From Smithella sp. ME-1 (GTDB taxonomy: Bacteria; Desulfobacterota; Syntrophia; Syntrophales; Smithellaceae), in NCBI GenBank assembly GCA_000495415.1, contig AWGX01000522.1, positions 1 to 6,271 on the forward strand: a DNA stretch of 6,271 nucleotides. Direction: 5' to 3'. Shown here piece after piece: positions 1-6,215 of the stretch. Under the pieces are notes generated by a model, which was not told the DNA's origin, searched no databases, and saw only the letters and a program-made list of their open reading frames with translations. Positions within the stretch are counted from its first letter, which is position 1; every line of letters starts with the position of its first letter. The translations under genes and the position numbers were made by a program.

Positions 1-3
1 CAT

Positions 4-18
4 TATAATGTACATTAT
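4..18 (+). promoter_or_regulatory. Toxin-antitoxin operon -10 box and YefM-type operator palindrome
   Basis: TATAAT at 4-9 is a perfect sigma70 -10 box; its -35 would lie before the window. Overlapping it, ATAATGTACATTAT at 5-18 is a perfect 14-bp palindrome centred on TGTACA. Operators of YefM-YoeB systems are known to be palindromes with a TGTACA core, and the gene that follows encodes a Phd/YefM-type antitoxin. I infer that the antitoxin, alone or with its toxin, binds here and blocks RNA polymerase. The expected transcription start is near 15-17, giving a leader of about 25 nt. Confidence 0.8.
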
Positions 19-41
19 TTAGTAACAATACGAGGTGTAAA

Positions 42-323
42 ATGCAAAGATTAAAAATTGATCAAGATATCAAACCATTATCTGAGGTAAGGCTAAGTAT
101 TGCAAACTATATCAAACAAGTTCGTGATACAAAAAGGCCTGTGATCATCACACAACATGGGAAAGGGGTTGCCGTTTTATTGGATGCTTCTGAATATGAA
201 AACATGCAGGAGAGGATTGAGCTTCTGACAGATGTTCAGGCGGCTCTTGCCCAACTAGCAAACGGTCAAGGTGTTTCGCATGAAGATGCAAGAAAAATAG
301 TCTTGAGAAGGGTCCAGAAATGA
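42..323 (+). CDS. Type II antitoxin, Phd/YefM family
   Basis: This 93-residue protein is the antitoxin of a type II toxin-antitoxin pair: it should bind and neutralise the downstream toxin and repress its own promoter. Residues about 8-58 match the Phd/YefM N-terminal DNA-binding and dimerisation fold, with the typical order of a 'PLSE.R..IANYI' helix, a 'RPVIITQHGKGVAVLLDASEY' strand-turn region and a following helix. Residues about 60-93 form the charged C-terminal tail that normally wraps around the toxin. The ATG at 42 is preceded by GAGGTG at 32-37, a usable ribosome site. Its stop overlaps the toxin start in an ATGA junction (320-323), which indicates translational coupling. The TGTACA palindrome at 5-18 supports the YefM-type assignment. 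Family assignment is firm; the exact subfamily is not. Confidence 0.93.
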   Translation: MQRLKIDQDIKPLSEVRLSIANYIKQVRDTKRPVIITQHGKGVAVLLDASEYENMQERIELLTDVQAALAQLANGQGVSHEDARKIVLRRVQK

Positions 324-616
324 AAATTATTTGGTCGCCGTTGGCTATTGATAGAGCTTCGGAAATCGCTGAATATATAGCCTTAGACAAATCAGCAGCA
401 GCGAACAAATGGATTACCACCGTATTTTCAAAAGTAGAGAAACTGGCATCTTCACCTGAAAGCGGCAGAGTTGTTCCTGAAATTGGAAATGAACAATTTA
501 GAGAACTTATCTACGGCAATTACCGCATCATATATCGCATTGAAAAGAAACAAGTATTAATTCTCACAATTCGTCACGGTAAGCAGATATTGCCGATAGA
601 TGGAATTTTGGCATAA
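320..616 (+). CDS. Type II toxin, ParE/RelE superfamily
   Basis: This 98-residue protein is the toxin partner of the preceding antitoxin. ParE members poison DNA gyrase and RelE members cleave mRNA on the ribosome; sequence reading alone does not settle which applies, though the pattern looks more ParE-like. Family marks in order are: an N-terminal beta strand 'KIIWSPLAI' (2-10), two helices with 'A..EIAEYIA' (13-21) and 'AAANKWI' (26-32), 'SPESGRVVPE' (45-54), 'FRELIYGNYRIIYRI' (60-74), and a C-terminal strand 'ILTIRHGKQ' (81-89). The length is normal and nothing is broken. GAGAAGGG at 305-312 lies 7 nt before the ATG, inside the antitoxin gene, and the 4-bp overlap couples the two. No convincing terminator follows. 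Confidence 0.93.
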   Translation: MKIIWSPLAIDRASEIAEYIALDKSAAANKWITTVFSKVEKLASSPESGRVVPEIGNEQFRELIYGNYRIIYRIEKKQVLILTIRHGKQILPIDGILA

Positions 617-680
617 CAAAGTCAAACAAAGCCGATCATTATGCTCAGACTGATTTTTTCATTAGACGATAGTACGAATC

Positions 681-1121
681 ATGAAATCGAAATCCGGAAC
701 ATATGCGTTAGTTTTTCGAAACCTTAAAAGCACAAGCACGCAGATAGGCCGCTGGGGTCGTCTCAGGATAGTACCAGGATACTATATCTACGTGGGTAGC
801 GCATTCGGTCCGGGAGGCGTGCAGGCGCGTGTCACAAGACATTGTCGAAAGAAAAAGTCCAAGCATTGGCATATCGATTATCTCCGGGAATACATGAATC
901 CTGCTTTTGCGTGGTACAGCAATGAACCGACAAATTTAGAACATCGGTGGGCACAGGCATTATCAGAGATGGAGGAAACATCACCTATAAAAGGATTTGG
1001 TTGCACTGATTGCAAGTGTTTATCTCATATGTTTGTTATGAAGAAAAAACCATCGTTAGCCAAATTCATGAGTGCCATCGGCTCTCCAATAGAAACATGG
1101 GTCTTTCAACCGGACAGCTAA
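681..1121 (+). CDS. GIY-YIG nuclease-like protein, DUF123 family
   Basis: This 146-residue protein matches the DUF123 branch of the GIY-YIG nuclease superfamily. Visible marks are the N-terminal 'GTYALVF' strand (6-12), 'GYYIYVGSAFGPGGVQARV' (33-51) as the YIG-like half, R50 and the following 'RH' (53-54), 'HWHIDYL' (62-68), Glu87 in 'LEHRWAQAL', and the Cys-rich 'FGCTDCKCLSHMF' (106-118). In archaea the same domain is found fused to endonuclease III, which suggests a DNA-repair role, but the biochemical activity is not established to my knowledge. The ATG is the only sensible start because an in-frame TAG lies at 663-665 and the domain begins at residue 6. No Shine-Dalgarno is visible. The next gene is a translesion polymerase 62 bp downstream. 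The protein appears intact; its substrate is unknown. Confidence 0.88.
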   Translation: MKSKSGTYALVFRNLKSTSTQIGRWGRLRIVPGYYIYVGSAFGPGGVQARVTRHCRKKKSKHWHIDYLREYMNPAFAWYSNEPTNLEHRWAQALSEMEETSPIKGFGCTDCKCLSHMFVMKKKPSLAKFMSAIGSPIETWVFQPDS

Positions 1122-1183
1122 CAATAAGTAATTGATTTTTTTCTGGTTTTTCAACTTTTTATCTTTAAATTTTTTAACATTTT
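1122..1183 (+). other. AT-rich spacer/leader before the polymerase gene
   Basis: This 62-bp spacer is extremely T-rich, with several runs of five to seven T. It contains no purine-rich Shine-Dalgarno before the ATG at 1184. An in-frame TAA at 1175-1177 excludes any upstream start. TATCTT (1160-1165) and TTGATT (1132-1137) resemble promoter boxes but are about 22 bp apart, so I do not call a promoter. There is no hairpin to support a terminator and no E. coli-type LexA box (CTGT-N8-ACAG). Confidence 0.5.
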
Positions 1184-2497
1184 ATGTCTCAACAATTATT
1201 TTCTATTCATTCATGGCCGCGCGCGATTGTGCATATCGACGGCGACGCTTTTTTCACTTCCTGCGAAGAGGCAATTCATCCGGAACTCAAAGGTAAAGCT
1301 TTGATTACGGGAGGTGAACGCGGCATTGTTGCCTGCGCCAGCTATCCGGCCAAAAAACTTGGTATCAAGCGCGGTGTGCCACTGCATGAAGCGCGCAAAG
1401 TTTGTCCGGGTCTGATTGTTTTGCCGTCCGATTATGAGACCTACAGTTTATTTTCACAGCGAATGTTCAGCATCATGCGGCGTTTTACACCGGACGTGGA
1501 GGAATATTCCATCGACGAAGCTTTTGCCGATATTACCGGCATGCGCCGCGCTTTGCGTTCATCCTATGAAGAAATTGTTCTCAACATGAAAAAAGAAATC
1601 GAAAGAGAACTGGGTATTACCGTTTCTGTGGGATTGAGCATCACCAAGGTACTGGCCAAAGTTGCTTCCAAACATCAAAAACCATCCGGCATAACCATAA
1701 TCAGAGGCAGGGACATCGCCCGATACCTCGACAATCTACCCGTGGAGAAAATCTGGGGCATCGGTTATGCCACAACCAACTACCTGGCCAAGATGGGCAT
1801 CCGCCACGCTCTGGAGTTCGCGCAATTGCCGGAAAAGAAAGTACGGGAAAAATTTACCAAGCCCGGAGTGGAAATCTGGCAGGAGCTGCGCGGGGAATCG
1901 GTTTATCCAGTGACAACGGAAGAAAAAAGTTCTTACGCGTCAATCAGCAAAACAAAAACATTCGCGCCGGCGACTTCCAATGCTGAATACCTTTTCGCTC
2001 ATCTTATGCGTAACATGGAATCGGCGTGCATCAAGGCCCGGCGTTATTCGTTGGCACCGAATAAAATTGCCGTCTTTCTCAAAAAAAATGATTTCGGCAC
2101 GGTCGGCAGTGAAGCAAAACTCTCACGTCCCTGCAATTGCCCGATTGAATTCTCCGAAATTATACGCAACCTGTTTGACAGTTGTTATTCACCAAAGGAT
2201 ATTTACCGCGCCACAGGTGTTGTGTTGATTGATCTGGAGCCGGATACCAGTGTCCAATACTCTCTTTTTGATAATCCCCTGCAGACGGAAAAGATAAAAG
2301 ATATTTATAATGCCGCGGATGAATTGGGGCGGAAATTCGGCAAGCACACTTTGCATCTGGGCAGTTCTCATCTTATAGAGAAATTAGGCAAAGGACGCCG
2401 CGGCGAATCTACCGTCCGCGAGCAAACCCGGCTCAAAGGCGAAACACGCCGTCGCCATCTGGGGTTGCCTCTCCTCCATGTTAAACCCGGATATTAG
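1184..2497 (+). CDS. dinB: Y-family translesion DNA polymerase (Pol IV/DinB-like)
   Basis: This 437-residue protein is an error-prone DNA polymerase that copies past damaged bases. Catalytic acidic residues are visible: Asp19 in 'HIDGDAFF' (17-24) and Asp111-Glu112 in 'YSIDEAF' (108-114); Phe24 sits at the steric-gate position that excludes ribonucleotides. The palm/fingers region includes 'ASYPAKKLGIKRGVPL' (52-67) and 'LAKVASKHQKPSGI' (157-170). A helix-hairpin-helix thumb follows (about 184-212, 'IWGIG'), then the little-finger domain from about 250 ('SISKTKTFAP'). 'QYSLF' (358-362) fits the beta-clamp motif, but it is followed by a 75-residue basic tail instead of being at the C-terminus. 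'SITK' (152-155) and 'SISKTKTF' look more UmuC-like than classical DinB, so a Pol V-like assignment is the alternative. The start has no Shine-Dalgarno but is forced by an upstream stop. Confidence 0.92.
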   Translation: MSQQLFSIHSWPRAIVHIDGDAFFTSCEEAIHPELKGKALITGGERGIVACASYPAKKLGIKRGVPLHEARKVCPGLIVLPSDYETYSLFSQRMFSIMRRFTPDVEEYSIDEAFADITGMRRALRSSYEEIVLNMKKEIERELGITVSVGLSITKVLAKVASKHQKPSGITIIRGRDIARYLDNLPVEKIWGIGYATTNYLAKMGIRHALEFAQLPEKKVREKFTKPGVEIWQELRGESVYPVTTEEKSSYASISKTKTFAPATSNAEYLFAHLMRNMESACIKARRYSLAPNKIAVFLKKNDFGTVGSEAKLSRPCNCPIEFSEIIRNLFDSCYSPKDIYRATGVVLIDLEPDTSVQYSLFDNPLQTEKIKDIYNAADELGRKFGKHTLHLGSSHLIEKLGKGRRGESTVREQTRLKGETRRRHLGLPLLHVKPGY

Positions 2498-2539
2498 ATT
2501 TTAACTTTTTTGCATTTATTATTCGTTTTAAAATATTTT

Positions 2540-2566
2540 TTGACAAAAAAGTTTATTTCTTATATT
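2540..2566 (+). promoter_or_regulatory. Probable sigma70 promoter of the rhodanese gene
   Basis: A perfect -35 box TTGACA lies at 2540-2545. The -10 is ambiguous: TATATT at 2561-2566 leaves a short 15-bp spacer, while TATTTC at 2563-2568 gives the ideal 17 bp with a weaker match. The surrounding 80 bp are strongly AT-rich and free of genes, and the next start codon is at 2644, giving a leader of about 70 nt. Seen directly: the boxes. Inferred: promoter function. Confidence 0.55.
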
Positions 2567-2643
2567 TCTTTAAACAACTAAAAATTCGGATCTGTTTAAG
2601 TATCAATCACTTCTTTTGCCCATCACAAAAAAGGAGGCAGAAC

Positions 2644-2991
2644 ATGAAAAAGTTAAGCATAATATTAACAATTATAATGATTGCCGTTTCCGTATTGACA
2701 GTGTTTGCCAAAGACTCTTTTACACCTATTATTATTGACGCCAGAACGGCTCAGGAATTTGATAAAGGTCATGTTGAAGGGGCTATTCTGATAGCATATG
2801 ATCAGCTCGGCGGAAAAATCGGGTTCTTTGTCAAAGATAAATCACAGAAAGTTTATATATATTGCCGGTCAGGACGTCGGTCGAAAATTGCCAAAGAAAC
2901 TCTTGAGAAACTTGGATACAAAGATATTATCGATCTTGCAACTCTTCAAAATGCCGCAAAGTTCCTGAATCGTAAAATTGTAAATAAATAA
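2644..2991 (+). CDS. Exported single-domain rhodanese-like protein (PspE-type)
   Basis: This 115-residue protein is a single rhodanese domain preceded by a signal peptide, so it should act outside the cytoplasm, in the periplasm if the host is Gram-negative. Residues 1-22 have the expected Lys-rich start, hydrophobic core and a 'VFA' cleavage site before Lys23. The domain begins with 'IIIDARTAQEFDKGHVEGAI' (29-48), the usual conserved strand and helix. The active loop 'CRSGRRS' (74-80) carries the persulfide-forming Cys74, so sulfurtransferase activity is plausible. 'LGYKDIIDLATL' (90-101) is the usual end of the domain, though the common Gly-Gly after the strand is replaced by Ala-Thr. The physiological sulfur donor and acceptor cannot be read from sequence. 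GGAGG at 2633-2637, 6 nt before the ATG, is a strong ribosome site. It may share a transcript with the next gene, 51 bp away. Confidence 0.9.
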   Translation: MKKLSIILTIIMIAVSVLTVFAKDSFTPIIIDARTAQEFDKGHVEGAILIAYDQLGGKIGFFVKDKSQKVYIYCRSGRRSKIAKETLEKLGYKDIIDLATLQNAAKFLNRKIVNK

Positions 2992-3042
2992 AGTAATCAT
3001 TCCAACTATGCTCAGGGGCAACAACGGGAAATTTTCTGTTTC

Positions 3043-3609
3043 ATGAAACTGCTTATTCGCGGCGGAAGCATTGCTTCCGGTTATGGCGTAGTTAAAAATT
3101 ACGCAGATATTCTAAAAGAATCTCTACTTGAACAAGGAATCGAGGTAATAAACCGTTCAAGATACCGGGAAAACACTTTTGATGGAATAGGAACATTTGA
3201 CAGAAACATCGCTTACTTTAAACCGGATATTCTACTTCTTCATTTCGGTATTGATGATGCTTTTGATTATGTATACCGGTCCGAATTTCAGGAAAATATT
3301 ATTCAGATAATCAGGCTCGCGCGATTTCGGTTTAATCCTTTTATTTTTCTGGCTACTGCCCATACTTTTGATAATCCTCATGACATGGATGCCGTGAATA
3401 TTTTTTACAGGTCTTTAAGAATTGTGGCTTTAGATTTGGAATGTGAATTGATTCCAGTACATAGTTACTGGGCCGGTTATCTGGAAGAACATCAACTTTG
3501 CAATAAGGATTTCGTTCAGTCGGATTCCCGTTATCCAAATGAGCACGGACACGAGATTATTGCCGAAGCAATGATAAAGCAGTTAAGTAAATTATTTATA
3601 ATGAAATAA
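3043..3609 (+). CDS. SGNH/GDSL hydrolase-like protein with degenerate active site
   Basis: This 188-residue protein has the layout of a minimal SGNH/GDSL hydrolase, a fold that usually cleaves acyl esters. 'LLIRGGSIASGYGV' (3-16) corresponds to block I with Ser9 as the would-be nucleophile. 'FKPDILLLHFGIDDAF' (59-74) corresponds to block III. 'DSRYPNEHGHEIIAEAM' (161-177) corresponds to block V. However, GDS reads GGS, the block II Gly region reads 'NRSRYRENT' (37-45, Arg42 where Gly is expected), GxND reads GIDD (Asp71), and the catalytic His of DxxH is Tyr164. His168 or His170 might compensate. There is no signal peptide, so it should be cytoplasmic. Only a weak ribosome site (ACGGGA, 3024-3029) precedes the ATG, and no other start fits. 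Fold assignment is fairly sure; activity is doubtful. Confidence 0.75.
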   Translation: MKLLIRGGSIASGYGVVKNYADILKESLLEQGIEVINRSRYRENTFDGIGTFDRNIAYFKPDILLLHFGIDDAFDYVYRSEFQENIIQIIRLARFRFNPFIFLATAHTFDNPHDMDAVNIFYRSLRIVALDLECELIPVHSYWAGYLEEHQLCNKDFVQSDSRYPNEHGHEIIAEAMIKQLSKLFIMK

Positions 3610-3624
3610 TAATTAAGAAATATC

Positions 3625-3654
3625 TTGACAATTTATAGACGACCGGTCTATTAT
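3625..3654 (+). promoter_or_regulatory. Strong sigma70 promoter of the molybdopterin oxidoreductase gene
   Basis: TTGACA (3625-3630) and TATTAT (3649-3654) are separated by 18 bp, a near-consensus promoter. Transcription should start near 3661, giving a leader of roughly 114 nt before the ATG at 3775. The promoter sits just 16 bp after the stop of the SGNH-like gene, so the oxidoreductase is a separate transcription unit. The spacer is filled by an inverted repeat, described separately. Confidence 0.8.
3635..3651. promoter_or_regulatory. TetR-type operator inside the promoter spacer
   Basis: ATAGAC-GACCG-GTCTAT is a 17-bp inverted repeat with perfect 6-bp arms around a 5-bp centre; an inner GACCGGTC is itself palindromic. 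It lies between the -35 and -10 boxes and overlaps the first three bases of the -10, so a protein bound here would exclude RNA polymerase. Short repeats with TAGAC/GTCTA-like arms are typical of TetR/AcrR-family operators. The regulator is not encoded in this window. Confidence 0.72.
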
Positions 3655-3760
3655 GCGTCAAAGCTGTTTCTCATAACGGGAAAAAGATTGCAAATAAAGA
3701 GATTTTTCGCAAAGAAACGATAAATTAAATTTCTAAAAAATTGGCAATCATTATACTACC

Positions 3761-3767
3761 GGGGAGG
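3761..3767 (+). promoter_or_regulatory. Shine-Dalgarno site that fixes the oxidoreductase start
   Basis: GGGGAGG lies 7 nt before the ATG at 3775, ideal spacing. The in-frame TTG at 3769 would leave only 1 nt after this site and cannot be the start, so the protein begins at 3775 with 'MGEWKK'. Confidence 0.88.
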
Positions 3768-3774
3768 ATTGGAC

Positions 3775-6198
3775 ATGGGAGAATGGAAAAAGACCAGTTG
3801 CGTATTGTGCGCGCAGAATTGCGGACTTGAAGTTGAAATTCAGGACAACAAAATCGTCAAAGTTAAAGGCGATAAAGATAATCCACGAAGCCAGGGATAT
3901 GTGTGCGTCAAAGGAATAAATATAGCCCATCACCATGACCACGAAGGAAGACTTCTATACCCTCTCAAGAAAACACCGGAAGGTTTTGTCCGTATTTCGT
4001 GGGAAACCGCTTTGTTTGAAATTTCCGAAAAACTGAAATCCATTGTGGCAGAGTACGGCCCGGAATCGTACGTTTACATGGGCGGCGGCGGCCAGGGATG
4101 TCATGTTGACGCAGCGTTCGGAATCGCGCTAATGAAAAAGATCGGCTCGCGTTATCATTATAATCCGTTGGGACAGGAACTTACCGGACACTTCTGGGTA
4201 GGCGGTAAAATGGTGGGACGTCAAAATCGTTTCCTTATTCCCGATGAGACCCGGTCAGATATGATTTTAGCGGTTGGATGGAATGGCGTGGAAAGCCATC
4301 AGATGCCGCGCGCGCCTCTGGTTCTTAGAGAATTTTCAAAGAATCCCGACAAGCTTCTTGTGGTCATCGACCCGCGTAAATCGGAAACGGCCCAAATCGC
4401 CAATATACATCTCGCGCTCCGCCCGGGCACCGACGCACTTCTATTCAAAGCCATGATTGCCATCATTCTTTCCGAAGGATGGGAAAGTAAAGATTATATC
4501 GCGTCACACCTTGCCGGATTTGATCGTATCAAGGAATGGTTCGTTGACTTTGACATCAAAGGCGCTCTTGAAGTGTGCGAAGTAAATTATGAAGAAGTGA
4601 AAAACCTGTGCCGGGAAATGTCTGTACGAAAGTGGTGCGTACACACCGACCTAGGCATACTCATGAATCGCCACAGCACAGTGGTTTCCTACCTGACAGG
4701 AATACTGGCCGCATTATGCGGCAGGCTGTGCGTTCCCGGCGGCAACGTCATAACGGGTACTCTCGTTCCTCTAGGATCACACACCGATGATAATGATTCG
4801 AAAACCTGGCGTACACAGGTCACAAACATCCCCGCTATACTCGGGTTCCATCCGCCTAATGTTCTGCCTGAGGAGATTCTAAGCGATCATCCGAAACGAC
4901 CACGCGCGGTCATCATCTGCGGCGCCAACCCTCTACGCTCCTATGCCGACACCACCGCCTATGAACAGGCCTTCGCGAAACTCGACCTGCTTGTTACTTT
5001 TGAGCTGGCGATGACCGAAACTGCGGTTCTCTCACATTATGTGCTTCCCGCACGTTCGGGACTGGAAAGCTATGACGCGACGTTCTTCCCATGGACTTAC
5101 CCGGAAATATATTTTCAAATACGACAGCCGGTAGTTTCCCCGCTCGGCGAAAGAAAGGAATGTGGACAAATATTCACCGACATCGCCAGAAAGGCAGATC
5201 TTTTACCGGAAATACCAACATATCTTACCGAAGCAGCAGGTCAGGATAAGGATCTCTTTGATTACGCTCTCGCGTTCCTTGCTTTCTTAGGCAAGAATCC
5301 GCTGAAACTACTAACCATGCTGGCCAAAGACGATTTCTGGACTCAAGTTGAAGCTAAAGGTGCATTTGAAACCCTGAAGACAGTACCGTTTGTTCTGGCC
5401 GAGACCCTTGGCAAGAAATACGATTCGGCAAACCTCGCGGCTATCTTCGGCGTCATGATGTCGATGCCGAACAATCTAAGAAAAAGTGCTTTACGTATGG
5501 GAATCAAGGCACCTTTCTTTGCCTCCATTCTCCTTGAGCCGGAAAAATTCTTGCGGGCATTTGTCGCGGCGTTTAAATACAGAAGCATAATGCCTCTTGC
5601 GGCGCTCACGCCACAAGTGCGCTTCAGCGAAAAACTCTTCCAGGCTCTGCTTGCGCATCCTCAAGGAATGTGGATAGGAAAGCTGGATGTTGAAGGCAAC
5701 ATGAAAGAACTTAGAACCGAAGATAAAAAGATAAACCTTTATATTCCGGAATTAGAGAAATGGGTTAAAAGCATCGATACCGTATCGGAAAAGAAAGCTC
5801 TTTTTCCTTCACCGGAATATCCTTTTATTCTCAACGCCGGACGCCACACGAAAAATGTTGCAAATACCCTCATGCGCGATCCGTCGTGGCTCAAAGGAAA
5901 ACGAGCCTGTACTCTGGCAATCAATCCCGAAGACGCGCAAGCTCTGGGCATTGCCGATGGCGATAAGGTAAGAATCGTAACTGAAGCCGCAGCTGAAACA
6001 ATCGAAGCCGAGGTGACAGATACGACAAGGAAAGGACAGGTGCTTATTCCTCACGGCTTCGGTCTAGTGCAGAACGGTAAGGCTTACGGCGTCAACGTGA
6101 ACCGTCTCACAAAAAATACGTACCGCGATCCGCTGGCCGCAACACCGCTGCACCGCTACGTACCGTGCCGGATTGAAAAAATGGGAGAAGCTGTTTAA
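3775..6198 (+). CDS. Molybdopterin (bis-MGD) oxidoreductase, substrate unknown
   Basis: This 807-residue protein belongs to the DMSO reductase/formate dehydrogenase superfamily, which carries a Mo or W atom on two pterin cofactors. Numbering is from the ATG at 3775. Cys9-x2-Cys12-x3-Cys16-x27-Cys44 should bind one [4Fe-4S] cluster, and Lys46 is the usual bridge to the pterin. The pterin-binding body shows 'GWNGVESHQ' (168-176), 'VIDPRKSETA' (197-206), 'RPGTDALL' (216-223) and 'CGANP' (382-386). From about 682 the C-terminal dinucleotide-binding domain includes 'LNAGRHTKN' (686-694) and 'PHGFG' (759-763). Around 126-148, where Cys, Sec or Ser normally binds the metal, the sequence is 'YHYNPLGQELTGHFWVGG' (127-144) with no such residue. 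No twin-arginine or other signal is present, so it is cytoplasmic. No electron-transfer subunit is visible. Family is certain; the reaction is not known. Confidence 0.93.
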   Translation: MGEWKKTSCVLCAQNCGLEVEIQDNKIVKVKGDKDNPRSQGYVCVKGINIAHHHDHEGRLLYPLKKTPEGFVRISWETALFEISEKLKSIVAEYGPESYVYMGGGGQGCHVDAAFGIALMKKIGSRYHYNPLGQELTGHFWVGGKMVGRQNRFLIPDETRSDMILAVGWNGVESHQMPRAPLVLREFSKNPDKLLVVIDPRKSETAQIANIHLALRPGTDALLFKAMIAIILSEGWESKDYIASHLAGFDRIKEWFVDFDIKGALEVCEVNYEEVKNLCREMSVRKWCVHTDLGILMNRHSTVVSYLTGILAALCGRLCVPGGNVITGTLVPLGSHTDDNDSKTWRTQVTNIPAILGFHPPNVLPEEILSDHPKRPRAVIICGANPLRSYADTTAYEQAFAKLDLLVTFELAMTETAVLSHYVLPARSGLESYDATFFPWTYPEIYFQIRQPVVSPLGERKECGQIFTDIARKADLLPEIPTYLTEAAGQDKDLFDYALAFLAFLGKNPLKLLTMLAKDDFWTQVEAKGAFETLKTVPFVLAETLGKKYDSANLAAIFGVMMSMPNNLRKSALRMGIKAPFFASILLEPEKFLRAFVAAFKYRSIMPLAALTPQVRFSEKLFQALLAHPQGMWIGKLDVEGNMKELRTEDKKINLYIPELEKWVKSIDTVSEKKALFPSPEYPFILNAGRHTKNVANTLMRDPSWLKGKRACTLAINPEDAQALGIADGDKVRIVTEAAAETIEAEVTDTTRKGQVLIPHGFGLVQNGKAYGVNVNRLTKNTYRDPLAATPLHRYVPCRIEKMGEAV

Positions 6199-6215
6199 AT
6201 AGAAGAAGCTGTTTA
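6186..6215 (+). repeat. 18-bp tandem duplication spanning the stop codon
   Basis: AGAAGCTGTTTA occurs at 6186-6197 and again at 6204-6215, a period of 18 bp, which is a multiple of three. The first copy holds the stop codon (GTT TAA). The second reads GTT TAC in the same frame and would continue 'YKKYY' to a TAA. This looks like a recent small duplication at the gene end. The remaining sequence to 6271 is AT-rich and shows no gene and no clear terminator. Confidence 0.7.

Noticed and set aside
617..680. Terminator after the toxin gene
   Set aside because: TCAGACTGA followed by six T (about 645-660) gives only a 3-bp stem, too weak to call.
1122..1183. SOS (LexA) box before the polymerase
   Set aside because: No CTGT-N8-ACAG or close variant is present; lineage-specific LexA sites cannot be excluded by eye.
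3661..3774. Possible riboswitch or attenuator in the oxidoreductase leader
   Set aside because: The 114-nt leader has only a loose TTGC/GCAA pairing (3688-3691 with 3709-3712) and is A-rich; nothing resembles the long, GC-paired molybdenum cofactor riboswitch.
5343..6054. Open reading frames on the minus strand inside the oxidoreductase gene, and others at 148-420, 2189-2371, 3353-3538 and 3751-3942
   Set aside because: They lie opposite well-supported genes, lack recognisable domains and ribosome sites, and are explained as shadows of the coding strand.
3775..6198. Acetylene hydratase identity for the Mo/W enzyme
   Set aside because: The Cys9/Cys12/Cys16 spacing matches, but as I recall that enzyme it needs Asp13 next to its cluster and a Cys ligand near 141; here position 13 is Ala and no Cys lies in that region.
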